From the NCBI GenBank assembly GCA_002336805.1, contig DDEZ01000012.1, forward strand, positions 445,594-509,593: a stretch of 64,000 nt of DNA. Direction: 5' to 3'. The notes under the pieces were generated by a model. It was not told the origin of the DNA. It did no database searches and saw only the letters and a program-made list of their open reading frames with translations. The position numbers and the translations under genes are program-made. Shown here piece by piece: positions 11,801 through 18,184 of the stretch (positions within the stretch are counted from its first letter, which is position 1; each line of letters starts with the position of its first letter). The DNA is from Bacteroidetes bacterium UBA1941. GTDB taxonomy: Bacteria; Bacteroidota; Bacteroidia; Chitinophagales; LD1.

Positions 11801-14730
11801 CTGGAAGGAGTGGCTATGGTAGCAGTACCAGGATTGCCGGCGCGGGCACTCCACGTACCGGTACCTGAGGCAGCCATTGTGGCAGTACCTACTACACATA
11901 CCTGCTGGTCAGTACCAGCACTAGGCTTGATACACACCTGGTAGTCTTCTACCTCACCGGCGCCTATTTCACCCTGCGCATCGGTTGTATTGAGCGTAGC
12001 GTCAGCTATACGGACGCGCAGGAAGGTCTTTCCTGTGCCGTACACTATCGCCGGCAGGCCTGTAAAATTGAGAGTAACCGTCTGCTGGGATGCACTGGTC
12101 GGTACGCTGGCCACCACTGTTTCTGCGGCATCAAATGCACCGTTGCCATTGGCATCGATCCAGGCGCGGAGGTTGATAGCTGCGCCGGTATTATTCAGAT
12201 AAGAAACACTGATAGAATAAGTAGTGGCACCGGTAGTGGCAGTAGGTATCACCGCTACACCATCTTCGTCATCTGCAGAGCCTGTATTGCTGGCGTCATC
12301 ACCGGTAGCTGCTGCAGAGTTGAGGGCTGCAGTCTCAGCATCTATCGTGAGGCCGAGCCTTACCTTATCTGTCAGGGCAGATTTGGCAGGGTTAGACCCA
12401 TCATATCCGACAGGGGCATCACCATAGTCAAATGTGTTGGAGTTCCATTGAAATATAAAATGATTGTCCTTGCCAGCCGTTTGAGCTGGGATGGCTTTAT
12501 CAAATCCAGGTACATTTGTGATCCACTGTGCCGGCACTGTACTCTGATCAGAATGGATCGTAGTACCTATATATGTGAGGCCATTGGTGTTATTATAAAA
12601 CAGGTGGCCGCTGCCCCTGAGGATACCGGTACTACCCATGTAGTCCTTCTCACTACCGCCCAGGTAAGTGCCATAAGTGCGGGTGCTTAGGTTATTGCTA
12701 AAGCTGGCATAGCTGATATCAATGATACCACCGAAAGAATTCTGATAGTAAGGACTCGCAGGTGTCGTATTATTAGCAGGATAGTCTGAAGAGGTAGTCG
12801 TACCAAAGAGGAGCACATTGCTGCTTCGGAAATCTACAGCGATACCACCCACCAGGTCGTCAGATGAGCCCCCATTATAGGTTTCCACAAAGCCAGTGCC
12901 GGCAGAGCCATTCCATGGGATGCGGGCCAGTACCTGGTCCATAGCCCCCTTGTTGGTAGTTTGTACAGCGCCGGTAGTACCTGGTATATCTGTAGAGGAG
13001 CTGTTGTAGCCTACATAGAAATAGTTATTATCAGCACAAACTACAGCCTTGTCAGCACCTTGAGGTCCGCCAGATATAGCTGAGTAGGACGCCAGACCTT
13101 CAGAGCTGCTACCGCCCAGATAAGAAAAGGCAGTAAAGGCTGTCTGCGGAGTAGCGCTGATATTGAGTGATCCCACCAGGATCTCTGTAGCACCTGCTAT
13201 GGTATTATCCACCGGGTTGACCAGACTAGGATAGCTGCTACCTACCACAGTATGTACCGCAAAAGCCAGTTTGGTTTTGTCAGTAGAGCAGGCGATCGAT
13301 GCAAATGTTTCATTGTTATTACCACCTACATAGGTACCCCAGCTGGCTGAGAGGCTGGAGGTGCTGGCACCTGTCACACGTATGATGAAACCTTCGGAGC
13401 TACCGGCAAAAGTATTGTCCGGAGCGCTGCCGCCTATCACAGAGCTAGAGAAAGCCGCAGTACAGGTACCGCTCACATAGAAAGTGGAGTTATCGATCGC
13501 TACTACTGACTGGTAAGCTACATTGGCATTGACATTTGCCGGGCTGGCAGAGTTGATAGATCCGGAGTATGACCTCGCAGCCAGTGTCGCGCTGAAGATC
13601 TGAACCACGTCCTGGGTATATGCCAGGAGAATACGTCCATCAGGGAAGATATCGAGATCCGATGGGAAGTTAGCCGCACCTGTCACACCGGTCATGGTCC
13701 ATGCCAATATATTAGTACCGGTCGCATTCAGTTTATAAAGGACAGTAGATGGATTTGTGCTGAATGCGTTAGAGTATCCCGGGGTTACATTATTCAGGTA
13801 GGCCTGGCTCAGCGCCTCATTAGTAAAACCGGCACAGTATACTTCACCGGCCGTATTAGACGCGATGCTGTACAGGTACTCATCAAAAGAAGATGAACCA
13901 TTGTGCATATAGGTAGACCACATCATCACCGGGTCTATGACCAGCGGCTGGGCCGGATCGAATCCTGCCTCTACCTGATAGGCGAGTGTATTGTCACTCA
14001 CCTTCACCATGCTGGCTTTGTACTGCTTCTTGCTGCCACCTATGGTCTGGAATGTCTCAGGTATCACGAGTGACATGCTGTTTTCATGCATTTTGATCGT
14101 GACGTTGCCTTCCTTTTCTGCTACGAGTGCATCCTGTCCGGTCATTTGCATCCTGATCTTGCTATAGTCAGCAGCCTTGCTCACTATCCAGTCAAACTCC
14201 ATGGCACCGCTCTGGCCCGAGTAGAGGCGCAGGTCGATACCCGGATATACGTTCCTTAGCGTGATCTCATTGTATATCACTGGCCTGATACCCTTTTCAG
14301 TCTTATTGATAGTATTATAGTAGGTGCCCATCACAGATGACACTGCACCCGGCTCTACAGTCCATTTGCCATTAGAACCCGGGAATGTCAGGTCTACTAT
14401 CTGGAGAGGCATCGGCTCCTTGGCTTCTTCCGCTTCATTTTCCTGCTCGTCCCACTCCTTCTGGTTGGTCACGATACGGATCTTATTCTCATACACACCC
14501 ATGCTACCAAAAGCAGTACGGAAGCCATACAGCACATCCGGATTATTGAACTGGCCTGCGTTTTTCTCAAACCAGATCTTATTGGTAGTAGCCCTCAGGG
14601 TATTCTTTACAGATGCCTGTATCACAGGATCTACATCACCTACATGGGTGGTAGATTTCTGCGCATAGGCGCCTAGCGTGAAAACCACAAAGAATAATGT
14701 CAGAAATACGGAAGTAAACTTCTTCATCAT
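1..14730 (-). CDS. Giant secreted repeat protein (DUF7948 / SBBP propeller / GEVED / PKD-like / cadherin-like), C-terminus outside window
   Basis: The frame stays open from ATG 14730 (or the next codon, ATG 14727) to base 1, so at least 4,910 residues are encoded and no stop is seen. Residues 1-24 form a signal peptide ending in AYAQ. Residues ~45-260 resemble DUF7948 (WFEKNAGQ, YNEITLRNVYPGIDLRLY). Residues ~270-750 are SBBP-like beta-propeller repeats (STYMHNGSSSFDEYLYSIA). Residues ~763-927 hold a DYGDAP segment and a GEVEDYQV motif (GEVED domain). About 3,000 residues of alternating PKD/Ig-like domains follow, and cadherin-like 'tandem-95' repeats (VRGNDTDPDGNPLTV) run to the edge. Proteins of this design in Bacteroidota are usually cell-surface or gliding adhesins exported by T9SS; the sorting domain should lie beyond the left edge. 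Plus-strand open frames inside the repeats are antisense shadows. The family type is clear; the exact role (adhesion, motility) is inference. Confidence 0.9.
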   Translation of the reverse strand, partial: MMKKFTSVFLTLFFVVFTLGAYAQKSTTHVGDVDPVIQASVKNTLRATTNKIWFEKNAGQFNNPDVLYGFRTAFGSMGVYENKIRIVTNQKEWDEQENEAEEAKEPMPLQIVDLTFPGSNGKWTVEPGAVSSVMGTYYNTINKTEKGIRPVIYNEITLRNVYPGIDLRLYSGQSGAMEFDWIVSKAADYSKIRMQMTGQDALVAEKEGNVTIKMHENSMSLVIPETFQTIGGSKKQYKASMVKVSDNTLAYQVEAGFDPAQPLVIDPVMMWSTYMHNGSSSFDEYLYSIASNTAGEVYCAGFTNEALSQAYLNNVTPGYSNAFSTNPSTVLYKLNATGTNILAWTMTGVTGAANFPSDLDIFPDGRILLAYTQDVVQIFSATLAARSYSGSINSASPANVNANVAYQSVVAIDNSTFYVSGTCTAAFSSSVIGGSAPDNTFAGSSEGFIIRVTGASTSSLSASWGTYVGGNNNETFASIACSTDKTKLAFAVHTVVGSSYPSLVNPVDNTIAGATEILVGSLNISATPQTAFTAFSYLGGSSSEGLASYSAISGGPQGADKAVVCADNNYFYVGYNSSSTDIPGTTGAVQTTNKGAMDQVLARIPWNGSAGTGFVETYNGGSSDDLVGGIAVDFRSSNVLLFGTTTSSDYPANNTTPASPYYQNSFGGIIDISYASFSNNLSTRTYGTYLGGSEKDYMGSTGILRGSGHLFYNNTNGLTYIGTTIHSDQSTVPAQWITNVPGFDKAIPAQTAGKDNHFIFQWNSNTFDYGDAPVGYDGSNPAKSALTDKVRLGLTIDAETAALNSAAATGDDASNTGSADDEDGVAVIPTATTGATTYSISVSYLNNTGAAINLRAWIDANGNGAFDAAETVVASVPTSASQQTVTLNFTGLPAIVYGTGKTFLRVRIADATLNTTDAQGEIGAGEVEDYQVCIKPSAGTDQQVCVVGTATMAASGTGTWSARAGNPGTATIATPSSPTTTISGFSTTGTYGFVWTNSTGCTDTVIVTVTTQPGAVTITPATANICIGSSIALTASASPAGGTFQWSPLSNITPAAGNTATVTVNPATTQTYNVVYTLSGCTSSASRQVAVYPVVSSDAGPNQTYCSNVSTTITLGGSPTATGGSANFTYAWSPPTRLSSTSVANPTITSVVSGTTTYYVTVTDNLTGCTSTDSMTLIINPAVTVSIALSDTDLCLGQVTTLAATGTPAGGTYSWSPTVGMTPAAGNTASVSVAPSANQTYTVLYSLAGCTNTATRKVNVYPTVGADAGPDQTYCLPVASTITIGGSPTATSGSGTYTYAWSPSTRLSSTTVANPTITSNVAGNIVYYVTVTDTKSGCSAIDSMRLVINSQATVTITSPDTNLCAGQSTTLTATGLPAGGTYQWNPTNFMTPVAGNTATVTVAPPANQTYQVTYTASGCTGTASKTVNVVPAVVAHSGGNQTYCMPYATTVTLGASPTATGGSGSFSYQWSPSTRLSSTTVANPTLTSNVASAITYYVTVTDNVSGCTSVDSAVITLNPAVIADAGSAAAVCSGLGATIGGSPTGSGGTGTLTYSWSPTAGLSSSTVANPVATPVVLTTYTVTVTDTKGCSATSSVTVTVNAKPTADAGPTQTLTACSAASVTIGGSPTASGGTPGYTYLWSPAGGLSSATVANPTVSQIGSNAIYTVTVTDSKGCQATASVNVNVIGSTLQVDAGVNTSYCASSGSSTVFTGIVTGGNGPYTYQWSPATGLSSTTAITTTANPSAAGSYLYTLNVTDNNGCNASDTVRLDVWPSVVASAGAPVAICNGSSVVIGGAPTASGGTAPFVYAWAPGTGLNSTTTANPVANPTSNTTYNVTVTDAHNCFASSSVLVSVNSNPVAHAGANQTYCVPVTSTIKLGATPAATGGSGTYTYTWSPATGLSSTTAANPTVTVSGAGTTKYYLTVTDGNGCIGVDSTNLTILAQPSVTAASVDTDICIGQTATLTATGSPAGGTYQWYPQVSMTPSSGAAASVDVNPTTNQTYFVIYTQGSCSDTAAKTVRVYPNVVASAGPNQTYCLPVTSTITLGGVPSASGGSGSYTYLWSPSGSLSSAFASNPNVTVTTAGTTVYTLTVTDKITGCQSVSTMTLVINPTATVTIAPADTDLCTGQSTVLTAVGSPAGGTYQWSPTFNMNPGAGNAATVIVAPSGTQRYQVTYTANGCSGSTAVTVNVYPRVVAHAGIDQAFCLPYSGNIFLGSSSAATGGSGSYSYHWSPTANLSDSAAPNPTVAKINTNTEYFLTVTDNVTGCTSVDSTHLVIDTHATLTINSSDTDLCFGQTTVLTGVANPLGGTYQWIPIVYLFPGTGNTASVIVGPVTNQLYELVYSRNGCQDTAFKQVNVYPTVVADAGNDQTFCLPHSGTVAIGGSPTASGGSGVFSYTWSPSINLNDTSASNPVLTALVAGTYKYFVTVTDNRSGCSAVDSVVLTVSPSVSVTASASQTNICGGGSAILTATGTPTGGNYQWNPIIAMNPADGHAAVVNVTPNPGTQTYFVYYDLNGCRDTASVVITTYPQPVVDAGPDQSYCLPVTSIVRVGNTATGGSGNFTYHWSPAANVSDSTAARPRVTQLTTGGSTTYTVTVTDALTGCIAIDSARITLSVKPTITITSPDTNLCFGQSTTLTANASPAGGNYQWSPTGNITPFAGNAPTITFTPTGIGNFNFRVVYGDLTSFVTNDGDTIIIPTGCYDTAFQTIHVYTTPVAHAGGNRAFCLPVSGTIALGDTPTATGGSGRYTYSWTPSTGLSDSTVAHPLVNNTAPLNIVYHLTVTDTVSGCTALDSARITINPQSTVSISSADTDLCQGQNTTLTAVGAPPGGTYLWSGPFITPAAANTASISVAPTGTQTYTVVYTLSNCSATAYKTVRVFSSPVAHAGPDKSFCPPTTSTQIGQVATGGSGSYTYLWASSPAGFTSTSATPTVTPTAGTTTYYVTVTDAISGCTGVDSVVVIKRSAPPVDAGDDKGICAGGSTQLIATGALTYQWTPTGGTMVPSNGTSQTVTVAPAAATTYTVVGTDIFGCTASDTVRVSISPNLVVFVPSVVMCQGDTAGLRVNLTGPNYRYQWSPTVGITCNTCAYPLVSPATINNFYTVTVTDTITGCTGTYTDTVTAHVRPQSHFVADIVCAGDTVAFHDQSSSSDGAITGWFYNFGDTTTLADTSHLQNPTYNYSYYAGSYDAYQMVTTAYGCSDTSHFQVTAHPPVVPTAGPDTIIGQGNSVVLSATGGTSYVWSPSTGLSTATSSNPVATPLGTTTYYVTVTNSFGCKGTDSVRVVVVLAPDVTAGPDTFVCTGSPMVLRGFSKASGVTYQWYSIPPIYIDSPTHAQPTAVPQFPGIYTVVLKATYFRNGIYVSAYDTMYLTANPVPVITANPDSANVCSGSAYHINFSSSLPSTTITWIASNGTSGTGNVPNTTVINNGTTDSAIYYTVIGTEPGGCSDTIRVPVVVRPIPTLTKAGFPAEICSGTTFTGTVTSNIPGATISWTSTLGTGTGGTISQILNNPNPTPLTVIYAFTATYGSCASPVLYDTVVVNPLPRADAGPDQTIPACSTDSIQLGGLPTATGGVPGYSYLWSPPTGIVGYTTSANPYLKHLGANTTYTVTVTDSKGCTATDQVTVRVTPATLAISVSTNGPTTWCEGTGGSVDLTVNVTGGTAGYTYMWTPSAFLSDTTTQVTTASPDAAGSYPYTILVTDASGCQASATKTIVVKPLPHPVIVGLNSNYCASSPQVPLVASVPGGSWSGAGVINTGSGFVFRPSLVGAGSYLITYTVTQSGCTHDTSQVVTVDPLPSVSITGNNPTYCTFDGIDTFTGVPAGGTWSGPGINAATGVFNPALVSVPNNISTVVTIRYRLTGGGTGCSDSASTNITVYKSLPVNITASADTTCQGGAIVLTPSYPAQPIANNIQWFDVNGTFITNSLNPITVRPTRPNHGYVAVISSLQGCSSRDTITLHVNQPPVAVDDYDSTCLNTPFTFDVTINDTDPERNGSTVRVLTVKYGTASVVANNVVYTPVYGYHGLDTVTYQICNVNCTADCDTGRAFLYICPQNLPPTADTIRYTAFQNAPHDVNVLLATSDPNGDPLNISVVGAYDPTLTVVKTSNGAYTVTGTTVGTYPIVYQVCDTDQYPIHVLCDTAVIFATIIPNNTLVNHPPVANNDYATTTGIQPAIVNVRGNDTDPDGNPLTVPAISGSGVTAHGHFTVNAVDGSITFQPNTGLAQGIYYDTVQYCISDITTIAPQPLSSCAMLIITINEIDVPANRPPVAVDDHVSVAQGTPVNVNVKGNDSDPDGDPLGTPAILTATTAGTITSVSSNGTVVYVPNPGVHSINNQPIDSFTYRVCDTLSINPPVGLCDTANVYVFVNPANLPPTADTVRYTQLVGTPHDVNVLLAVSDPNADPLTITIIGTPDPSLHIVRTGNGGYTITGSVPGTYAIQYQVCDTDQYPVHVLCATSVIVATIVPDTASPLPPVANNDYATTTGTPAVVNVRGNDSDPQGNPLTTPTIVSVIGTPHGVWSVDGSGNVVETINTGLPAGIYYDTVRYQVCDAVYPALCAQALVVVTINLVDTPVANRPPLAVDDHLTVPQNAVNAVVNVKGNDSDPDGDPLGTPTIISGVHNGTISSVSTNGDVTYTPVPYLHSINGQPVDSFTYVICDTLSAHAPAPKCDTAVAYINVAGQNLPPVANDIYVSTPENTPLGVNVASGAFDPNGDPLHYSYPAGTTSSQGGTVVTTGNGSVNYFPPTGFTGLDQFQYVVCDTSPYVVHVLCDTATVFVNVTNPGDTFVNHPPVASNDYGVTVPGATINVNVIANDSDPDGNPIRVTTVSASTSLGGTATIGLNNTVNYTAPATVADSIVVDTFSYVICDSSSRLPNSLCDTALVFVTINKYDTPTIHHNLPPVAVDD
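6200..8900 (-). repeat. Six tandem ~507-bp super-repeats (paired Ig-like + PKD-like domain)
   Basis: The coding-strand marker GGTYQWxP recurs near 8798, 8290, 7785, 7278, 6772 and 6214, a spacing of 505-508 bp with one of ~558 bp. Each unit encodes ~169 residues: an Ig-like domain ending in a TxTVNVYP-type strand, then a PKD-like domain starting near GxxQxYC and ending in TYYVTVTD. Spacing is a multiple of 3, so the frame is kept. Confidence 0.85.
10560..11720 (-). repeat. Second block of the ~507-bp super-repeat (three units)
   Basis: The GGTYQW-type marker recurs near 11592, 11085 and 10576 (507 and 509 bp apart). The block is separated from the six-unit block by ~1.78 kb of related single PKD-like domains without the paired Ig-like partner. 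The distance, about 3.5 units, fits partial deletion or conversion within an originally longer array. Confidence 0.8.
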
Positions 14731-14921
14731 ATTCGAATTTGAATGTGTCTTAGATTGGTATAGGGAATGCGCAGGCGCAAAAGGAGTAGCGCCAGGCAGG
14801 AGAGAGACAATAGTAGATAGAACTAGTAAATAGGTCTTATTCAAGGCTTTGCGTAATTGGGTTTGGAATCAACACGTCAACTTGTAAACAGTGTATACAC
14901 ACTATTACTTGTTAAGTGGCC

Positions 14922-14953
14922 CAAATATACGTTCGCAGTTTCTAAATGTCAAA
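14922..14953 (-). promoter_or_regulatory. Bacteroidota-type promoter for the giant surface-protein gene
   Basis: On the minus strand, TTTG (14953-14950) is followed after 20 bp by TATATTTG (14929-14922), matching the -33/-7 consensus of the Bacteroidota primary sigma factor. It predicts transcription starting near 14915 and a leader of ~185 nt before the ATG. The rest of the 344-bp spacer (14731-15074) is AT-rich and shows only a short palindrome, GTGTATACAC (14891-14900), within the predicted leader. I see no gene in the spacer. Confidence 0.55.
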
Positions 14954-15074
14954 TAAAAGTGCCAATACGGACTTTTATTCGGTCAAAAGTGACCCACAAA
15001 AAACACATGGTGCATACAGAAGTGTACACCACCTTTGAAAAGTAGTTTTAAAAGACACATTCGCTATCAGCGGC

Positions 15075-16697
15075 TTAGACGGCCTTTGCTTCTACCTTGG
15101 GAGCGGCCGCCTTGATCTCGCCAGAGGCCTGAGATGCATACTTTTCGAAGTTCTTGTTGAACTGGATAGCTAGCTCATTGGCTTTGGCGTCATAGGCCGT
15201 CTTATCAGACCAGGCACTGCGTGGATCGAGGATTTCTGACGGTACTCCCTCAGCAGACTGCGGCACAGATACACCAAACACAGGGTGTACAGCATATTGT
15301 ACGCCATTGAGCTTGCCAGAGAGGGCTGCTGTGATCAGGGCACGGGTGTGAGGGAGGCTCATACGCTTGCCTACGCCATAGCTACCACCTACGTAGCCGG
15401 TATTGAGCAGCCACACATTGATATGGCTCTTCTCATTCAGCTTCTCGCCCAGCAGCTTGGCATAGTCTGCCGGATGCAGCGGCAGGAATGCCGCGCCAAA
15501 GCAGGCGGAGAAAGTAGTCTGTGGCTCTACCACTCCTACCTCAGTACCAGCCACCTTGGAGGTGAAGCCGGAGAGAAAGTAGTACATGGCCTGGCCTACG
15601 GTCAGCCTAGAGATCGGAGGCAGTACGCCAAAGGCGTCATAAGTGAGGAAGAATATATTCTGAGGCTCGCCACCGCGGGATACCGGCAGGGCGTTCTCTA
15701 TAAAGTTGATCGGATAGGATACGCGGGTATTTTCCGTCTTTTTCTTGCTGGTATAGTCTACTGTACGGCTATCACCTATAAATTCGATATTCTCCAGAAT
15801 GGCACCGTGACGGATAGCGCGGAAGATATCCGGCTCCTTCTCTGCCGAGAGGTCTATACATTTGGCATAGCAGCCGCCCTCAAAGTTGAATACTGAGTCG
15901 CTATCCCAGCCGTGCTCATCGTCTCCGATCAGTGGGCGGTTAGGGTCGGCAGAGAGGGTCGTCTTGCCGGTACCGGACAGGCCGAAGAAGAGGGCCACAT
16001 CACCGTCCTTGCCTTGATTAGCCGAGCAGTGCATGCTCAGTACCTTGCGGTCATGGGGCAGTACGAAGTTCAGTACGCCAAAGATACCCTTCTTGATCTC
16101 ACCGGTATATGCTGACCCGCCGATGATGATCACCTTGCGGGTAAAGTTGAGTAGCGTAAAGTTGTGCTGGCGGATACCGTCCTTCTCCCCTTCTGCGAGG
16201 AAGCTCGGAGCCTGCACGATCAGCCAGTCATGGTTGAACTTTGATATTTCATCCTTGCTCGGGCGCAGGAACATGTTATTCGCAAACATATTGGCCCATG
16301 GGTTCTCATTCACCACACGTACATTCAGCTTGTAAGAATCATGCGCGCAGGCTACGCAGTCACGTACGAATACGTCTTTGCCGGCCAGATGAGCAGTGAT
16401 CTTATTATATAGTGCGTCAAACTGCTCCGGAGAGATAGGTGTATTAAAAGTACTACCCCAGTCTACAGAGTCCTTGGTGATGTCATCTTTTACTATGAAT
16501 TTGTCTTTGGGAGACCGGCCGGTAAATTCACCCGTGTCTACCGCCAGGGCGCCGGTGTCGTTCAGCACACCTTGGCCCCTCTTTATCGTTTCTTCTATCA
16601 GTTCCTCTGGAGTGAGGTTCCAGTATTGCGTTTTAGTATCCTTGATGCCTACAGATGCGAGGTCTACATTCTGGTTTTTGTGGCCCACTATTGCCAT
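15075..16697 (-). CDS. pckA: Phosphoenolpyruvate carboxykinase (ATP)
   Basis: Converts oxaloacetate plus ATP to phosphoenolpyruvate, CO2 and ADP in the cytosol, the entry step of gluconeogenesis. The 540-residue length is normal for the ATP-dependent enzyme. Visible motifs are the P-loop GLSGTGKTTLSADP (about residue 240), the metal-binding stretch GDDEHGWDSDSVFNFEGGCY just after it, and the FLTYDAFGVLPP region. The gene stands alone, divergent from pepP, with a 123-bp spacer carrying a -7-like box for each gene. The C-terminus has a short extension of alanine and lysine (KAAAPKVEAKAV). Assignment is secure. Confidence 0.97.
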   Translation of the reverse strand: MAIVGHKNQNVDLASVGIKDTKTQYWNLTPEELIEETIKRGQGVLNDTGALAVDTGEFTGRSPKDKFIVKDDITKDSVDWGSTFNTPISPEQFDALYNKITAHLAGKDVFVRDCVACAHDSYKLNVRVVNENPWANMFANNMFLRPSKDEISKFNHDWLIVQAPSFLAEGEKDGIRQHNFTLLNFTRKVIIIGGSAYTGEIKKGIFGVLNFVLPHDRKVLSMHCSANQGKDGDVALFFGLSGTGKTTLSADPNRPLIGDDEHGWDSDSVFNFEGGCYAKCIDLSAEKEPDIFRAIRHGAILENIEFIGDSRTVDYTSKKKTENTRVSYPINFIENALPVSRGGEPQNIFFLTYDAFGVLPPISRLTVGQAMYYFLSGFTSKVAGTEVGVVEPQTTFSACFGAAFLPLHPADYAKLLGEKLNEKSHINVWLLNTGYVGGSYGVGKRMSLPHTRALITAALSGKLNGVQYAVHPVFGVSVPQSAEGVPSEILDPRSAWSDKTAYDAKANELAIQFNKNFEKYASQASGEIKAAAPKVEAKAV

Positions 16698-16731
16698 ATA
16701 CTTTTCCTTTTTGTTTTTGAGAAGAGGTTCG

Positions 16732-16739
16732 CAAATGTA
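16732..16739 (-). promoter_or_regulatory. -7 box of the pckA promoter
   Basis: TACATTTG on the minus strand, 35 bp upstream of the pckA start, matches TAnnTTTG. No good -33 element is visible at the usual distance; a TTTG lies only 10 bp upstream. The box is identical to the one facing pepP. Confidence 0.4.
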
Positions 16740-16789
16740 AAAAAAAGAACAAACTCAGCGTCCTGACTTTAATCTTAGACCGCTTTACC

Positions 16790-16797
16790 TACATTTG
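16790..16797 (+). promoter_or_regulatory. -7 box of the pepP promoter
   Basis: TACATTTG on the plus strand ends 23 bp upstream of the pepP ATG and matches TAnnTTTG. A weak TTTA lies ~20 bp upstream in place of the -33 element. Confidence 0.4.
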
Positions 16798-16820
16798 CTA
16801 TCACATATCTCAAATTTAAC

Positions 16821-18116
16821 ATGAAATACGATAAGATAGACAGCCGGCTTTTTGTGCAGAACCGCAAGAACTTTGCGAAGCAGATGAAGCCAAACTCCAT
16901 CGCCATCTTTGTGTCCAATGACCTAATGACCCGCAGCGCTGATGCCAGCTACAGGTGGCGTCAGAATCCGGACCTTTTTTACCTGACAGGCGTAGACCAG
17001 GAGGATACCTTCCTCGTACTCTTCCCTGACGCACCAGTGGCTGACTGGCGCGAGATGCTGTTTGTACGCCGTACGGACGAGCATATCCGCACATGGGAGG
17101 GCAATAAACTGACCAAAGAGGACGCAACTGCTGTATCCGGTATCAAGACTGTGAGCTGGTCAGACAGTTTTGCAGCTGCGCTACCAGGCCTCCTCTATCA
17201 GGCGCAAAATGTCTATCTGAATACGAACGAAAATGATCGCAGCGGTGATACGACCGAGTCCGCAGAGTTCAAATTTGCCACAAAGCTGAAAGGCCGCTAT
17301 CCACTGCACAACTTTTACCGCTCCGCTCCTATCATGTCAGCTCTCCGTACAGTGAAGTCTGAATATGAAGTAGCCCTGCTACGCAAAGCCTGCGAGATCA
17401 CGGAGCAGGGTTTCCGCCGCCTGCTGAAATTTGTGAAGCCCGGTGTATGGGAATATGAAATAGAAGCCGAGCTTTCTCACGAATACCTGCGCCGCCGTGC
17501 CACCGGGCATGCCTACGAGCCGATCATCGCCTCCGGCGAAAGCGCCTGTGTGCTTCACTACGTAAGCAATGACCAGCAGTGCAAAAAGGGCGACCTCCTC
17601 CTGCTGGACTGCGGTGCCGAATATGCAAACTACAACGCCGACCTGACCCGTACTATCCCTGTAGATGGCCGCTATACCAAGCGCCAGAAGGAAGTCTATA
17701 ATGCTGTACTGCGTGTGATGAAAGAGGCCCGCAGCATGATGCGCGAGGGCCTGGTGCTCTATGATTTTAATATGGAAGTAGGCAAGATCATGGAGTCTGA
17801 GCTGATAGGTCTCAAGCTACTGGATAAGGCTGCGGTAAAGAAGCAGGACCCTAAGGCACCATTGTTCAAAAAGTACTTCCCGCATGGCACTGCTCACTTC
17901 CTCGGCATAGACGTGCATGATATAGGTGACCGCTACGCGAAACTCAAGGCAGGCGCTGTGCTGACCTGCGAGCCGGGCATCTACATCCGCGAGGAGAAGA
18001 TAGGCATCCGTATAGAAAACAACATCCTCATCACAAAGGGCAAACCGACTGACCTCATGGCCACCATACCGGTAGAGGCTGACGAGATAGAGGAACTGAT
18101 GAATAGCAAAAAGTAA
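16821..18116 (+). CDS. pepP: Xaa-Pro aminopeptidase (aminopeptidase P, M24B)
   Basis: A cytosolic metalloprotease that removes an N-terminal residue preceding proline. The 431 residues split into an AMP_N-type N-terminal domain (~1-150) and a pita-bread M24 domain. Metal ligands are visible: two Asp in DCGAEYANYNADLTRT (~262-277), His in HGTAHFLG (~354), Glu in CEPGIYI (~384) and Glu in GIRIENN (~398). It is the first gene of a co-directional run (pepP, pssA, purS, rsmI), but a palindromic element separates it from pssA. Length and all five ligands are normal. Confidence 0.95.
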   Translation: MKYDKIDSRLFVQNRKNFAKQMKPNSIAIFVSNDLMTRSADASYRWRQNPDLFYLTGVDQEDTFLVLFPDAPVADWREMLFVRRTDEHIRTWEGNKLTKEDATAVSGIKTVSWSDSFAAALPGLLYQAQNVYLNTNENDRSGDTTESAEFKFATKLKGRYPLHNFYRSAPIMSALRTVKSEYEVALLRKACEITEQGFRRLLKFVKPGVWEYEIEAELSHEYLRRRATGHAYEPIIASGESACVLHYVSNDQQCKKGDLLLLDCGAEYANYNADLTRTIPVDGRYTKRQKEVYNAVLRVMKEARSMMREGLVLYDFNMEVGKIMESELIGLKLLDKAAVKKQDPKAPLFKKYFPHGTAHFLGIDVHDIGDRYAKLKAGAVLTCEPGIYIREEKIGIRIENNILITKGKPTDLMATIPVEADEIEELMNSKK

Positions 18117-18130
18117 TCCCATCGTAGCTT

Positions 18131-18158
18131 GTAGGGTCAGGTCGCGACCTGACCCTAC
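18131..18158. repeat. 28-bp perfect palindrome (interspersed repeat)
   Basis: The left half GTAGGGTCAGGTCG is followed directly by its exact reverse complement. It lies in the 68-bp pepP-pssA spacer. Related palindromes occur at 48300-48327 and 48361-48389, with base differences matched in both arms. Such elements resemble REP-like interspersed palindromes; as RNA it would form a strong hairpin, but no T-run follows. Confidence 0.85.
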
Positions 18159-18184
18159 AGGAGCAAGGCGCTGACAATATATCC

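Noticed and set aside
14857..15045. 62-codon plus-strand frame in the pckA/giant gene spacer
   Set aside because: There is no domain-like pattern or homologous feel. It overlaps the predicted promoter of the giant gene on the opposite strand.
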